Positions 50,091-62,684 of a DNA stretch of 64,000 nucleotides are shown here, piece after piece; position 1 is the stretch's first letter, and each line of letters opens with the position of its first letter. The notes beneath the pieces were generated by a model that worked only from the letters and a program-made list of their open reading frames with translations, was not told the origin of the DNA and did no database searches. This stretch comes from Rhizophlyctis rosea (taxonomy: Eukaryota > Chytridiomycota > Chytridiomycetes > Rhizophlyctidales > Rhizophlyctidaceae): the NCBI GenBank assembly GCA_027596075.1, contig JADGJC010000221.1, positions 1-64,000 on the forward strand, written 5' to 3'. Both the position numbers and the translations under genes were made by a program.

Positions 50091-53000
50091 GGGATGCGAA
50101 GGTCAGATTTGTTTACATCCCCATTCCCAGGTTTGTTTACGACCATGTCCCCACATACATCTCCAGTATTTCACTTACCCAGCGCTGAAGCTATCTTTGA
50201 CCTTTTTCCACAGATCCATCTTTGCGTTTTGAATAGGATGAGTTCACAGAAGACGGGAAGATGATGGCATGGCGGCAGGAGGTGTGAATGCAGATGGAGA
50301 GGGAAAGAGGATCGCCGCGACAGGGCGTGAGATCAAGAAGGGCGGACAGGAGGGAGCGCACCCGGAAAGGCTGGGATGGGTGAGCTGAGATGACTTTGGA
50401 TAAGCAATGCAGTGCTGGTGGAGCAGAAATGAAATTTTCTGTTTTGACTTGGGTGAGGTGGGTGTCTCGTGATGCGGGTGAGATCAGAACAAATCAGGAA
50501 GATGAGGCAAGATGGTCAAACGGCACAGCTGCAGCCTTCCCAGAAGCGAAGACGTCGAGAACAAGCTTGGCTGCTTGAAGGAAAAGCACCCGCAAAAGCA
50601 TCAAAAGCACGCCGTGGATGGGAGCACAAAGAGGTGATGAAAATCACCAGAATGAGAGAAGCGCAGACGCCAGGATCAAAGAGAAAATAAACCCGCGTGG
50701 CTCCCTGGAGAGAGATGAAAATTTGGTTGGACGCGTCAGCAGCCAAGGCGTGCTAGGATGCCAATCCAAGGAGTAGGATGGATGATCGAAGGACGGAAGC
50801 TCGGACCATGCCAGATGACCCAAGAAAGCCGAAGTAGCAAAGCAGCGACACATGACGGACCAACGGCCTCTTCACCTGGATTCCCTTTGCCCGATGTAAT
50901 ATAGTGCGGCAGTGGTATGAGATGAGGAAGGTCATGTACGGGGAAGACTGGGAGGGCGCGGCGGGACTTGATCATCGCCTGACGGCCTGTCATGAACATG
51001 TTGCTTGCTCTTTACTCCAAGCCCCTGAGCCCTTTCCCCCTCAGCCCAGGCTTCTCAGGCTTTGAAATTTGGTGTTGGCCCTTTTGGGCTTGGAAGATCA
51101 ACCAAACCATTCCCATGTCCCGAAATTCCGGCACGGGTGGGCTTGTTAGTAAGTTGTTACCAGGAGCCAAATCCGACCATGTTGGTGTTCATTTGCACTA
51201 TATAAAGTGATATGAGTGCTGTGTGGTTGGATGCTGTCACACAAAGCAGCCGGAAGGTGCGGAATTTTGGGCCAGGATTGGATTCAGGAAGGAGGAGTCT
51301 GTGGCTGGGGTTGGGGCAAGCCGTGTCAGGGTCCTATGGAAGGGCTAAAAAGGCCACAGCCCACGGGCTTCCCTCACGGATCTCTCGCCAGACGCGGAGT
51401 TATTGCACCTTTACAATCCAATACAGACAACAGCAATGCGCTCCTCAGGCTCCTCCGAATTGCAAATATACACACTTGCATTTGTGGGCTGCATGCTACC
51501 TACTTCCACCACGCTTCTTTGTACGAAAAAGAGACTCTTTTGACTTTTCCCATCCGCATTGATTGACGTATGACAGTTCTTACCATTCCACTCCCTGTTA
51601 CCCTCAAACTCCTCAAGCAAAAATGAGGATGCTATAAACCTTTCCAAAATGTTGTGAGCAATAAGCATTTGTCCCATCATCGAGTGGTCCCTCAACATGT
51701 TTTTTCGCAACTTCCGCACATAGATTTCCGGTTTATCGTCAGATGCGTTCCTCTACATGCAGGCTCAGAGCTCAAGACTGTTTAGAGTTGGCAATTTCAT
51801 GAAACGCTATACGACACATAATCACAGCACCGGCGAATCATCTCGTAGATCCACATCATGTAACGCCTTTTGGATTCCCAAGCGTTTGCTGCGAAACGGT
51901 GGCTGTTGCTTGTGACTGAAACTTGTGCACCGGCCGATTTTGGTTGTGCAGTTACATCTACTGATCCATTATCAGACGGACAATGTTACTACTGCGAAAC
52001 AAGTGTGGAAGGTGGCGGACTGCGTTCACCCAAAGGAGGGCATCCCATATTGACGAGAATGCAGCAGGGCATTGGGGGACGAGTCTTGAATCTAGAATAA
52101 CGTGGGTCGATGATACAACAGTCACAATGTGCGATACAGGCTGTTCATTGAAGGATCGATGCCACGGCTCATACATGATGGATGGGGCCATCATGTGATG
52201 TGATATTGTACCCGGAACGTGGCACTTTTTGCAGGCGTACGATTAGAACTCACGCATCAGCCAGAGTACTAATAAAGGAGATGTTTAAGTAACACCCAAA
52301 ACGGAAGTGGGGTGTTTCCATCATGGTATCTGTGAAGAAGAAGAATTCGTCTTCCTTTCGGCATGATCAACGTCAATCATCAAGATCATTTATTTGCTGG
52401 TCTTCATCCCTATGCCGCTTTCAAGGTCTATAGATAACCCATGGTCGCAGACGAAAGATCATTTTTGTTCACTGCGCCATCACTGTCATTTATGCGATCC
52501 AGTAGGTTGCGAGTTCAAAACGCAAAAGTGCAGGGATTGTTGTAGATTAACCCCATTCGCAAGATGGTCTTGATGGGCTAGCCGATGCATTTGGGCGGGA
52601 CACGTACCGCTATCTGTCTGGAGCAGTCGTGAAGGATGTTCGCTGTGTGATTGTTGTCGCCGGAAGATGTTTGATCCCTCTACATGGAGACCTGCATCAG
52701 GTCCACTCCTTGGATGGTTGTCTATTGATAATGCAGCGCGACGCCGACTTATCCTGCTCCGATACAATATGGCCTACAAAAGGATCGGAAGTTAACAGTG
52801 CTATCACCCGCGATCGCATCTTCCCTGCCTCAGTTGGTCCAAAAGGATGTGTGAAGTACATCCTGCAGACTTCATTGAGCGAGACTCTCAGCAGGCTGTC
52901 GTCGGACGATCTTGGGTCCTCTGTTTCCATGCACGGGTCTTCAGTGCCTTTTGCGTCCTTCTTATGTTCATTTTCCTTCGACCTACCGCTGTTGCGGGGA

Positions 53001-53700
53001 AAAGAGAAACAAGAATCAGTTGCATCAGCGTCGCACCGGCTTGAGCCAACGAGGTATACATTACCGCCTTTGAAGGCAAAACAAGGTCTCAAAACAAATC
53101 CCGAGCGGTGACCCCAAACAGATGTCACCAAAGCTGCTAACATTCCAATGTAGATTTGCGCAATCACTTCCAGCTGACGAAGTTCATATCTTGGAGATAC
53201 TCGATCTTACTGAGATAGAAACCATTGGAGGAACCACATCGCCATTTTCGCTTGTAGGTTGCGAAGGGCCCGTGGGCGAATCAGCATGTCCAAGTGACCT
53301 CTCATGGCTGTCTGGGACGCTCACGCTGATACAATGTATATGTTGCTGGCATTAGTGTTTGATGCATTTGTAACGTGCGAACAAGGAAACCACGCTGGTA
53401 CACGGAGCCTGCCTTCAGACTGTTGAGTATGTAACTTGAGTATACTGGAGCGGTTAGAGCGTCGAACGTCAGTCTGACGACTTATTCACTGCTGTGCAAA
53501 AAGCGAAACAAATGTTCACCCTAGGCTCGCAGACAAACTTGAAGTTCCTTTTCGATTTGCTGCACGCGAATTAAGTGTTACATGTCAGCGGATCTATCAA
53601 CGTAGCTCACGCTGTCGAGGTCATCCATTGTTTCTTGCATTGCAGTTGGTAGCTACAAGGTTGACTCGATCCGCAACATCGACAAATGGAAGCAATCGCA

Positions 53701-53790
53701 GTTGAGAGTACTTCGCTGAACCTAGCGGCTGAGTCGCAAGCCCTATGAGAATACTTCGCTCAACCTAGCAGCTGAGTTGCATCTCAGACA
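53701..53790. repeat. Imperfect 43-bp tandem duplication
   Basis: acttcgctgaacctagcggc is followed 43 bp later by acttcgctcaacctagcagc, and gctgagtcgca by gctgagttgca. Two copies only, in non-coding DNA. Confidence 0.75.
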
Positions 53791-54619
53791 TCACGTGGAT
53801 TCAAAGGTTGACCTCAATGAAAACGTCATCAATTTGCCGGCATCCTTTGATCAGAGTGACAATTCGGACTTCGGCAACACGGGTTCCTGTTTCAGTGCAG
53901 TCGTTACTATCCACTTTCGATGACGCACCCATCCCTCATGGCCATTCCAAAGTCTCTTTTTGCTCCTTGAAAGGCCTACATCATGCCTATATGAAACTCG
54001 ATGATGGCGTCGCAGGCAGTCATCCCTGATTTTGGCATGCAGATTTATGGACTGGGTAAGCGGTGGGGATACCTTGGGTTCAAATAGGGAAGAAATCGTG
54101 CATTTTGCTCAATTGCATTGTGCTCCCTGTTGAATAATATGCAGTCGTTTCTAGAATTTCAACTATGCGAAGCCGACGTGAATAGATTGAGTCAGAGAGT
54201 GCTGTGGCATGGGACGCGCAAAAAAGTGATTGTTCCGAACGAGTATCGTATCATGGTACATCAGACCGCCAGGAAATGTAGATAATGCTGGTCTCCACCA
54301 AGGTCTGATACATTACATTTGATCAGCCCACAGAGCATGCCGCAGGGATCTGGTTGCTTGAGGACAGTTGTGCTGTGGAACTATGAGCTACTGTTCTAGA
54401 ATGTTTTGAAGGAACCCACTCGAAGGCCGGCAAGGTCAGGTTTGTTAAGCAAACGTATTCCTGATGAATGATCGATGAGGGGATATTTCTTTTTCAGCAG
54501 CACGCTTTGGCTGAACCGAAGGTTCATCTAATTGCATGATACCACTCCATCATTACCTTCGTCTTTCTGACATCATCGTCGATAGCACAAAAAATGGCTA
54601 CCTTCATCGGCAAAGGGAA

Positions 54620-54641
54620 GGGGGGGGGGGGGGGGGGGGGG
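54620..54641. repeat. Homopolymer of 22 G
   Basis: An uninterrupted run of G, far longer than any other here. Such runs form G-quadruplexes and are unstable; the length may also be a sequencing artefact. Confidence 0.9.
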
Positions 54642-57600
54642 CCAATGGGATGCCTGAGTAGAATATATGGCATTGGCGGTTCATGAAAGTTCAAATGTGA
54701 CAAGCTCGAAAAAAAACCCATCCCCACGTCATGCAGGCGACGGCGAACTGATTGTGGACCTGGCACTCCCTATCATACCAATGCATGAATGGTCAAATGA
54801 AATGAATACGGAATCAATCGGAAAAGGAGTTGCATCTGGCAGATGATGGATGCAGAGCAGATACGCATGACGTCGCGACTGAACCCACTTGACATGCTTT
54901 TTGGTTTTTGCGGCACGATGGCGCTGAGGCAAGTCGCGTTAGGGTCCTACACCAAGTCAATGGGTGTCAACCTCCAATCAGTCGAGCGGAAACGACCTTT
55001 CGAATATCCCCGGGCCGGAACATCGTGACGACAATGGCGACCCTCCTACTAGCGTGTCATCGTCACGTCTAATGCTCCTATATGCAATCTTTGACCCAGT
55101 TGGATACGGCGCCTCAGGATTGACGGCCTATATTTTTGGTCATCAGTATTCTCCAACTGATTCGGATCTGCCCAAATATCAATCACAGCTAATGAGTGGC
55201 TCTTGTGGTTTGCACTACAGATATCATAACGTTATGGAACTTGCATCCGCGTTGATCTGAGATCTGTGTGTGTTTAGCTTCCCCCTCATAAAGCTGGTGA
55301 TTGCCTTTGCTTTTTCCATGAATCTTGGGTAAAACGTGGCTGCGAAAAAGTGGTATCGGCTACTTAATACTCATGAACCGTGTCAAGGTATCTGGCAATG
55401 GCAAACCAATTCGCCCGACTGTACAATAGGGTCGTACAAGTTCTCATCCTTATAATAATATGTTCGAAAAACCTATTATGAACAGTCAGGGGAAGTGAGT
55501 GTTATCATCCCTTGTGAATCGCAGTCACATGCTCTTGAGAGGTGGTAGCATCTGATCGCGCCGTATGTATGGATACGTCCTTGACGTTTGCTTCTGCATT
55601 GCGATGCTGGTGAACATGATATTCGCAAATTGTTGGTACCAACAAAAAAAGGACAATCCCAGATGATTTTGTAATCAAAACATGAAGTTACCACAATCCT
55701 GCATGTATGACCTCTTGGTAGGATGGACTTGTGAATGTTTGGCGCTTGTAGCGGTGGATTGAAAAGCTCTACCAGAATTGTCATAATCACCTTGTGAAGA
55801 CCATTCTTACTGTGTATTTCTCATCTTCATTCCCTAGGTGAAAACCCCGCTGCCGTGAGGGACTTCCCGGTATCATTCGTTCAACAACCTCTTTTTTTTT
55901 GTTTTGAAAAGGCATATGACCGTACAACGACAACCCACATCGCGACGCTTGAGCGGGCTGTTCCACATCGGTAACCGAAGCCCCGGAAGAATGTGCATTT
56001 CCGGCTACATACGGCCTTCAAATCAAGCACATGATTCTTTTCCAGGTTGTTCACACTCCAGAATCATAGTTGATGCTGCGTTCAGTGCGGTGAAAATCGG
56101 GTGTGAACTGAACATCTGTGCGCCTTGCAGAATCCTCTAGGCAGTAATAAGCAAAAAAGGATGACTTTCACATGGATCATGTTCCGTGCCTCCGTTTACT
56201 TTGTACAACGACATAGAAGGCTTACTTGATTCTACTTCTCCAGAAGGGAATGCCCATGCGTGATTTCGGATTTCAATGGGCAAGTCCGGGTATCTCACTT
56301 CGGACACTTTACACCCTGATAATCCAGAGGGGACGGTCACTGCCCGCATATGGATCAAGCCTGACAGCGAGTTATTGAATGCTGGCAATTGCTAAGCAGC
56401 GATGATCAACAACACTATTAGCGTTCCATCGTCCGCACCTTGTGATTTCCAATTTCTCGGAGTGGCATTAGAACTCCGTGTAGACTACGTCCAGATTGAC
56501 GATTCTTCTTAAGGGTATACAAATGCAAGACAAAAAGAACGCGAGAAGAGTTGTGGCGATCTAACCACCATTGGTTTGCAACCGCGAAATGGGGAAACAA
56601 TGCCTGAAAATTGGCACCATTGGTGGAGCAGAGTGTTGGGCTTCATGTTTTTCTGCGAGTCAATACGCGCAGCAGTTTTTGAGTCCTTACTCGAGGACAA
56701 GTCGGAGTTTAGCTTGACAGGGGATCGCACCAGTTAGATCGTGGTCGATTGCAATGTGGGATTTTATATTGAGCGTCCACAGACATTTTTTTGAGTATTG
56801 CGGACTTCTGTATCCATTTTACGAGCATGGACCTGATTGGAAGCGTTTGGCGAGCGGCGCTCCTCTTGGAAGGCCACTTCCCATCCTGGTAGCGATCTCT
56901 CTCTGCTGGGGTCCTCGTTATCCTTTTCTTAGATTGGTCCAGCGTCCATGCGCAAATTGAAATTGGAGGTGTCTCTTGGGAGAGGTATTGATGTTGAGGT
57001 CACAATGAGGTGTCATGATGGACAATGTCGGTTTTGGAACCCAAATGGGAGTTGAACTGCTCGTCAATCAAATTTGAAGTCCGTGCTCGCGACTTCTGTC
57101 TTTCTCTTCGGGCACTGGCGGGCAGACTTTTAATACGCATTCGCTACTAATGGCGCTGCGGGATCATCGTTTCACCATCGATGAATGCATCAGAAGCCAA
57201 TCTTGCGGGCATTGATTAGATTGGTCTCATTGATGTGATGTCGCGCCGGAAAAGAGAACGAAGATACGCAACTGTGCGCATTTCATTTTGAGCGGACTAC
57301 CGCAAGAAACGGTGGAAACAGCGAAGGTTGGGTTACCGCTTTTCGAAGTTCGATGAATTTATATGTCTAGTCCCATGTAATTTGATGGAAGTTCTTGATG
57401 GTAGGAGATCGTTGAGCCCCTGTTATACGTCCAATACTATGTCTGGTGAGTATGGAAAAAGCGGATTTGCACGAAAGTCTGGGCCCATAGTACAGAAGTG
57501 GTTAGACTTATTGCGATTGAAGTAGTTGGAAAACGCAGCCCCTTTAATGCACGAATATATTTACATTGCTGGCACACACGTGAACATCGCGGGATCAAAA

Positions 57601-57993
57601 GCAACTCCGTGGGTGTTGATGATATGATGTGCCAGTTTTGAATTTTTGGTTTACATTACATGACGGCCTTTGGAAGCATGCTGAAAAAGATGGCGGCCAC
57701 AGTAGCGGTATTGATGTGATGTGCAACGACTGTCGTCAAATCAATGGACACCGGCTCTCACCAGGATGGTCTATAGACAGAACGGTGGAAAGATAAGAGA
57801 AGAACCTCCACGTTCTATGAACTGCAAACCGGAAGAAATAAAAAAAAAAGTCGAGTGCCAAACATTTAGACTGTGGCATTAGGACATTTCCCTCAAAGCG
57901 TCCAACCTAGCAAGATGCGCTGATTTGTTTCAACAATATCGGACATTCTGGGAATTCATTGTGTACATGACCAGTCCCACATATGGCTTACTG

Positions 57994-58146
57994 GGTGACA
58001 TCCGAAACCTTTAGGAACCATGGATCTATGTTATGTTATGCGGGGCCAACTATGGCACAGTCATGAAGTCACTAGTAAAGTTTATGTTCTATGTTATGTT
58101 ATGTTATGTTATGTTTTCATGTATGCGAGGGGTTTCGGATGTCACC
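57994..58146. mobile_element. MITE-like element with 16-bp TIRs and 5-bp target duplication
   Basis: The ends are ggtgacatccgaaacc (57994-58009) and its exact reverse complement ggtttcggatgtcacc (58131-58146). Both are flanked by tactg (57989-57993 and 58147-58151), the expected target-site duplication. The 153-bp body is non-coding and includes ATGTT repeats at 58091-58115. Size, inverted ends and flanking repeat fit a non-autonomous DNA transposon. The superfamily is not clear from a 5-bp duplication. No transposase is present in the window. Confidence 0.82.
58091..58115. repeat. (ATGTT)5 microsatellite
   Basis: Five exact copies inside the MITE-like element; a shorter related run occurs at its left end (about 58026-58038). 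Confidence 0.9.
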
Positions 58147-61100
58147 TACTGAGCCCGGCACTCAACACCCGTGACCCGTCGGCAACCAAAAGGTATCCAT
58201 TCGCTGTCCTACCTACTGCCAACTTCAAAGGCCTCAGCGCAGCCTCGAAACTGGTCCTTAAAACATCTTGTGGCCATGAACCGAAACAATGTGAAGTTGG
58301 CAATGTTTCCTGTTCCAAAGTCGGGTTATGGTTCCGAACGAGTCGTTGAACTTCCAAACCTGGTTCGTAGCTTCAAATCACGCTTTTAATATGCATGCCT
58401 AGCTTGTGCAAAAAAAGATGCTGAAGTTATTCGAAATTGATTGAGACGCCACCAACGTGTGGATCACAATATGCACATAGACTCTTCTCCAGGAAGATTG
58501 CCTCTTAGCAAGTTCAATAAGTTCCAAAGACTGATGCTATGACGCGGCATGCATTTCCATTCAAAATTATGATATTGGCGGCCTCTGCGCGCTTTCGGCG
58601 GCAACGACCGAGTTAATGGCTAATGGGGAGGCGCTGACGTCCGTCCCCCACCGCACAGAAGAGCAGTAAGAAAGAAGCTACTAGGTAGTCGCACGATCCA
58701 GACCTCAAAATGTGGCTTATGGGGGAGTGGGCCCGGACCAATCAATGGCCGCTGTGCCTCACCCGCCACCACCACAAAGCTTTCTGATGGCATTTGTCAA
58801 TCCCTGCAAAGACGCTGGGTTTCTACCTTGAATCCGGGAGGAAAGATCCTGGATACTGCTATGCGCCCACAAGCTCCGTCTATGCGTGACGTAGACCAAG
58901 TTTTGCCGGTCAGAGCATGATTGTGATGGTGCCGACTTATCATGGTATGTTAAGTTCGCGAGCCCGTTGAACCTTATTGCGACTTGGGAATGTATTTGGC
59001 TTCCTCTGAATCCTAACCGAGCTCCAATATTCTTATGCACTCTCTTTTGATTCAATTTAGTTTGCGGTTGCCAAGCCGACTGAGGGAGACGCGAAAAAAG
59101 TAGCAACGCTTGTTGATTCCGAATTCCCTGGTCGCCCCGAATCAATTGCCCAAATGCACTTGTTGACTCTCAACAATGTATGCAATGGAGTCGGCAGAGA
59201 GGGAACAGAAGAAACATGGACTCGTAGTCAATCTGATAAAAGCAAAGTAATCTGAAACACTCCAGTGACGATCGAACAAAACTCTTTTTTGAATACCAGC
59301 CTCCGCGCCTTCATCGGCATGGGTTTTGACGCCCACATCGCCGCTGCTCTTGCGGTTGTGAATAGCAATTCAAAGCCCAACCCACGTCTCGTGACCATCC
59401 TGTTCTTACGGGCAAGGACTTCGAGCGAATCGCCCTCTTTTGCGAGAATATGTGCTCAATAATTGGAGCACGAAAGGGGCCGCAATCAAGTGCCCGCATC
59501 CACCCTTAGCCAGTCATCGGCGCACACTTCCTTTCAGTTTGGATGAGCCCGATAACAACAGCTCAAGCGATCAACTTACCAGCTGTCTCGGGAGGAGCTT
59601 TTGTTGTCCCTTAGCCTGTGTCTGTAGTTGCAACATCATCGCCGATTGAGAGGATGTGTAGCAGGCGAGCGGGGTGTCATTATAGACAGTGCTATATAGA
59701 AGTGACATATATGTAAACATTGAAAGAGGAGATTAACATACGCTCCAATCCCTTCGCAGACCTCCTGGCCTTCTGCTTGTCATGGTTCGTGGCTTATGTA
59801 TTATTCGCTGGCGATTACCGGCAAAAAAAGGAAATGTGAAGGTTGACTCGGAGGTGTCCTCGCTCACTGAGAGGATATCTCACCGGAAATGTGCGACTTG
59901 CATGCTATCATTGTTAATGGCTTCAGCACTGGTGAATCATGCGGAAGGTGCACTCATTTTGGCGTTGAAAACTGCTTATTCATCAATGATGAGGATGACT
60001 ATGAAGACCGAGGGAGACTAGTCTAGTCTGATTGCTATCAATCTCAGCATTTCATCATGTTATCCACTCAACCAACTCTCACGTGATGTTTCTTTTTGGG
60101 TTCTGAGGCGTCCCTTGATTGAAATGTTCAATAATATGGTATCATGCCGTAGTTGGAAAATTGCATACCTATCGGTTCACGTTGACTGCTTCTGTGATGC
60201 CGTCAGTTCCCGTAGCGGAGCGTCGAACTTTTTGGATCTGCCATCACAGATTCACAACTCGGAGGTGCGGATGCTGAGAAATAAGCAACTGCACCCTGTA
60301 TATGGCCAAAAATCCCGGTCATGGTTGAGAGAGGATTTGCCGCCTTCCAAGGGCACAGGCTCGCCAATTGCTGCACAGACGATGGATAGGTCGTTTTTGT
60401 CGAAAACTTTGAAATTTCGTAGAGCAAAGGTGACGGCAAGTTGGGGTTTGGTTGTGGGTTGACTTCATAAAAAGCAAGGGCTATCTCTGTCGAAACCCAT
60501 TGCGATGTAGGTTTTGGTGCGAGAAGGGGTGGGGTGGGGAGTGCTCATGATAATAGTGAAGAGATTGGGATGTCGCAAAAGAGGAAAGTGAGACGAAAAA
60601 GTAAGCTAAGCTGGGTCAGTGTCGAAGTCTCATGTTTATGGGTCTGTGATTGGGGACAGGAGGTGGTGGTGATCTTCCCTCGGCATAGTCACATGACCAC
60701 AGGTGTTATATGTAAATTGGCCGAATAGTGGATCTGCAGGTGTCGATGGGTCAATTAGTTCAAATACAACAGCAGGAAAAAGACCGCTGACGGATGTGTA
60801 TGTGGGAAGCAACCCCACTGCTGGTTTTTGATCTCTTCTCCTACTTCTGTTCCTATTCGCGAATTTGAGGTAAAGAATTTTAGCGGTGCTCCTTGTGGAT
60901 TCAACAGACGACGGGTGCTACGTATGCGCTTGCAGAAGGAAAAAAACCGCCACTGGTTCAGCATGACTCGCCACAGACAGAGGCTTCCAAAAGGATAGCT
61001 TGGCGCCAATAGGTCCTCATGATATTCCAAAAGCATGTGCTTGGAGAATGATCGTTCGCCTCTCGACAAGCTGCCAATGTTTCAACTTCGGAATTTGAAG

Positions 61101-61226
61101 GATTGTATGGACGGAAGCCTTAAAAGGGAGTCACAATGGATGTGGTCACAAAATCGGGTTCCTCACGGCGAATGGGCACCACTATACAGTCAAACTGCCT
61201 AAAAACAAGGGGATGTTGTGAATTTC

Positions 61227-61249
61227 ACCCGCGGGGGAACACCGCGGGT
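61227..61249. repeat. 8-bp GC-rich hairpin downstream of the aquaporin gene
   Basis: acccgcgg (61227-61234) and ccgcgggt (61242-61249) pair perfectly around a 7-nt loop, about 150 bp beyond the aquaporin stop. It may lie in the 3' UTR, but a role is not shown. Confidence 0.6.
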
Positions 61250-61401
61250 TGGAAACGGAACCGCAACGGATCTCGCTCGAAAGTAGTTTGACCATCCCAA
61301 CAAGGACTGTCAAACGCATTGTATTTACAGGTAATGTGGGAATATGGCAATCATGCAGCTCAATGACGTAATATCCGACGTGGGCTGCTTCCTCCTGAAC
61401 C

Positions 61402-62684
61402 TCAATGAATCCTAATCTCTTCCATATCCGCCGCCCTCATATCAATAGCCTCCGCCGTTGTAATCTTCGACGTCCCATCAAATCTTACTCCCCGTCCACT
61501 AGCGCCACACCCTGCACCCATCTCATCCGTCACTGCGTAATTGTTCAGTCCCAAATGCTCCGCCTCGTCTACTGTTAGTGGTGCGGAAAGGAATAGCAGT
61601 TTATAGGAAATGCCGACTATGGTAGCGGAGGAGAAGGGCGCGATCCAGTAGATCCAGTGGAGGGTCCAGGTGTTGGAGACGATGGCGGGACCGAAGGAGC
61701 GGGCGGGGTTCATGGAGCCGCCGGTTACGAGGCCGGCTATGAGGACGCCGGCGGTTATGGAGAAGCCTATTGGGATTGGGGCCTGTAGATGTATGGAAGA
61801 AACGGGAAACGTAAGTTGTTTGAAAAGGGAAAAAAGAGCCCGACCCGTTCCCGCACGCATTCAGTAGCAAAGAAGCATTACTGGATGTGGACAACTCAAA
61901 TCATGATGCTCACCAAAGGCTTGAAGTCTGCATCAGAGTGCAGTGCTGTACCCAACACTGTGAACATCAACATGCTCGTGATGACAAATTCCAGGAGGAA
62001 GGCCTGACCGGGCGATGGAAATGTTTTGACTGTGGCGCCGAGTGTCACTGCATCTGTGTGTTCAAAATGCAAAAAGTGAGCAACATTCGAGGGCCGCCTA
62101 TTGTGAGGAAGCAACTTTACCAGAACTTACGGTCACCGGCAGTCCCCAACCATATGGCAGCTCCCAATATACCACCGAAGATTTGCGCGATAATGTATAA
62201 TATTCCGGTGACGGGTGCAAAGTTGCGGACGATAACGAGACACAGTGTTACGGCTGGGTTGATGTGACCGCCTGTTTGTGCAAAAAGAATTTTCAAGACG
62301 TGCTAAGCAAATGATGGACACTTTCGACTTGCAAAGGATCGTGTCAAAGGTGCCTACCAGAAATCTTTCCACAAATTGCTACCAAAGCTGTGATTGTGAA
62401 GCCTTGGGCAAGAGCGGCGAGCAGTACGGATGATGCAGTGTCTGCCACGTAGATCATGAATGGGACCGTGACGGATGCTGTTGGGCAAAAAAGAGCGGTC
62501 AGATAGAACAGCGGATGCCATGCGAGGCGGTGGCTTTCATACCGCACGCAAAGTATACAAAGAACGTTGTTCCGAGGAACTCGGCTACTACGCCGCGCCA
62601 TGCTCGAGAGAATGGTACATTGTGATTGGAGCGGACGGGTTGCTTAAGAACTGCTGCGACATTTGATGGAGTTATGCTGGGCAT
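61402..62684 (-). CDS. Aquaporin (orthodox water-channel type, MIP family)
   Basis: Six-helix membrane channel for water. Five exons (62684-62543, 62477-62358, 62271-62131, 62053-61914, 61782-61402) join in frame to 307 residues. The first NPA box is GGHINPAVT (Asn92) and the second GGSMNPARSFGPA (Asn206, selectivity-filter Arg209). The Ser after the second NPAR, in place of Asp, points to an orthodox aquaporin rather than an aquaglyceroporin. The start MPSITPSNVAAV is the first ATG in frame; open sequence upstream has no ATG. The N-terminal 30 residues and the C-terminal 60 (from about 245, Glu/Gly/Asp-rich) are cytosolic. Helices are visible at VVAEFLGTTFFVYFAC, LLAALAQGFTITALVAI, ILYIIAQIFGGILGAAIWL and FLLEFVITSMLMFTVLG. 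Introns are 65-131 bp with canonical ends. Confidence 0.95.

Larger units (their letters stand above)
50091..61401. other. 11-kb gene desert
   Basis: No frame shows a domain or splice structure. One minus-strand frame of about 148 codons from an ATG near 53144 (MLAALVTSVWGHRSG..., hydrophobic start) is the best candidate for a small secreted protein, but it has no recognisable fold. The region contains a 43-bp duplication, a 22-G run and a MITE-like element. Confidence 0.55.

Noticed and set aside
52697..53144. Minus-strand frame with a hydrophobic start (MLAALVTSVWG)
   Set aside because: No recognisable fold, weak start context, lies in a repeat-rich desert; mentioned but not called a gene.
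53440..53520. gcggttagagcg, similar to a tRNA A box
   Set aside because: No B box or cloverleaf downstream.
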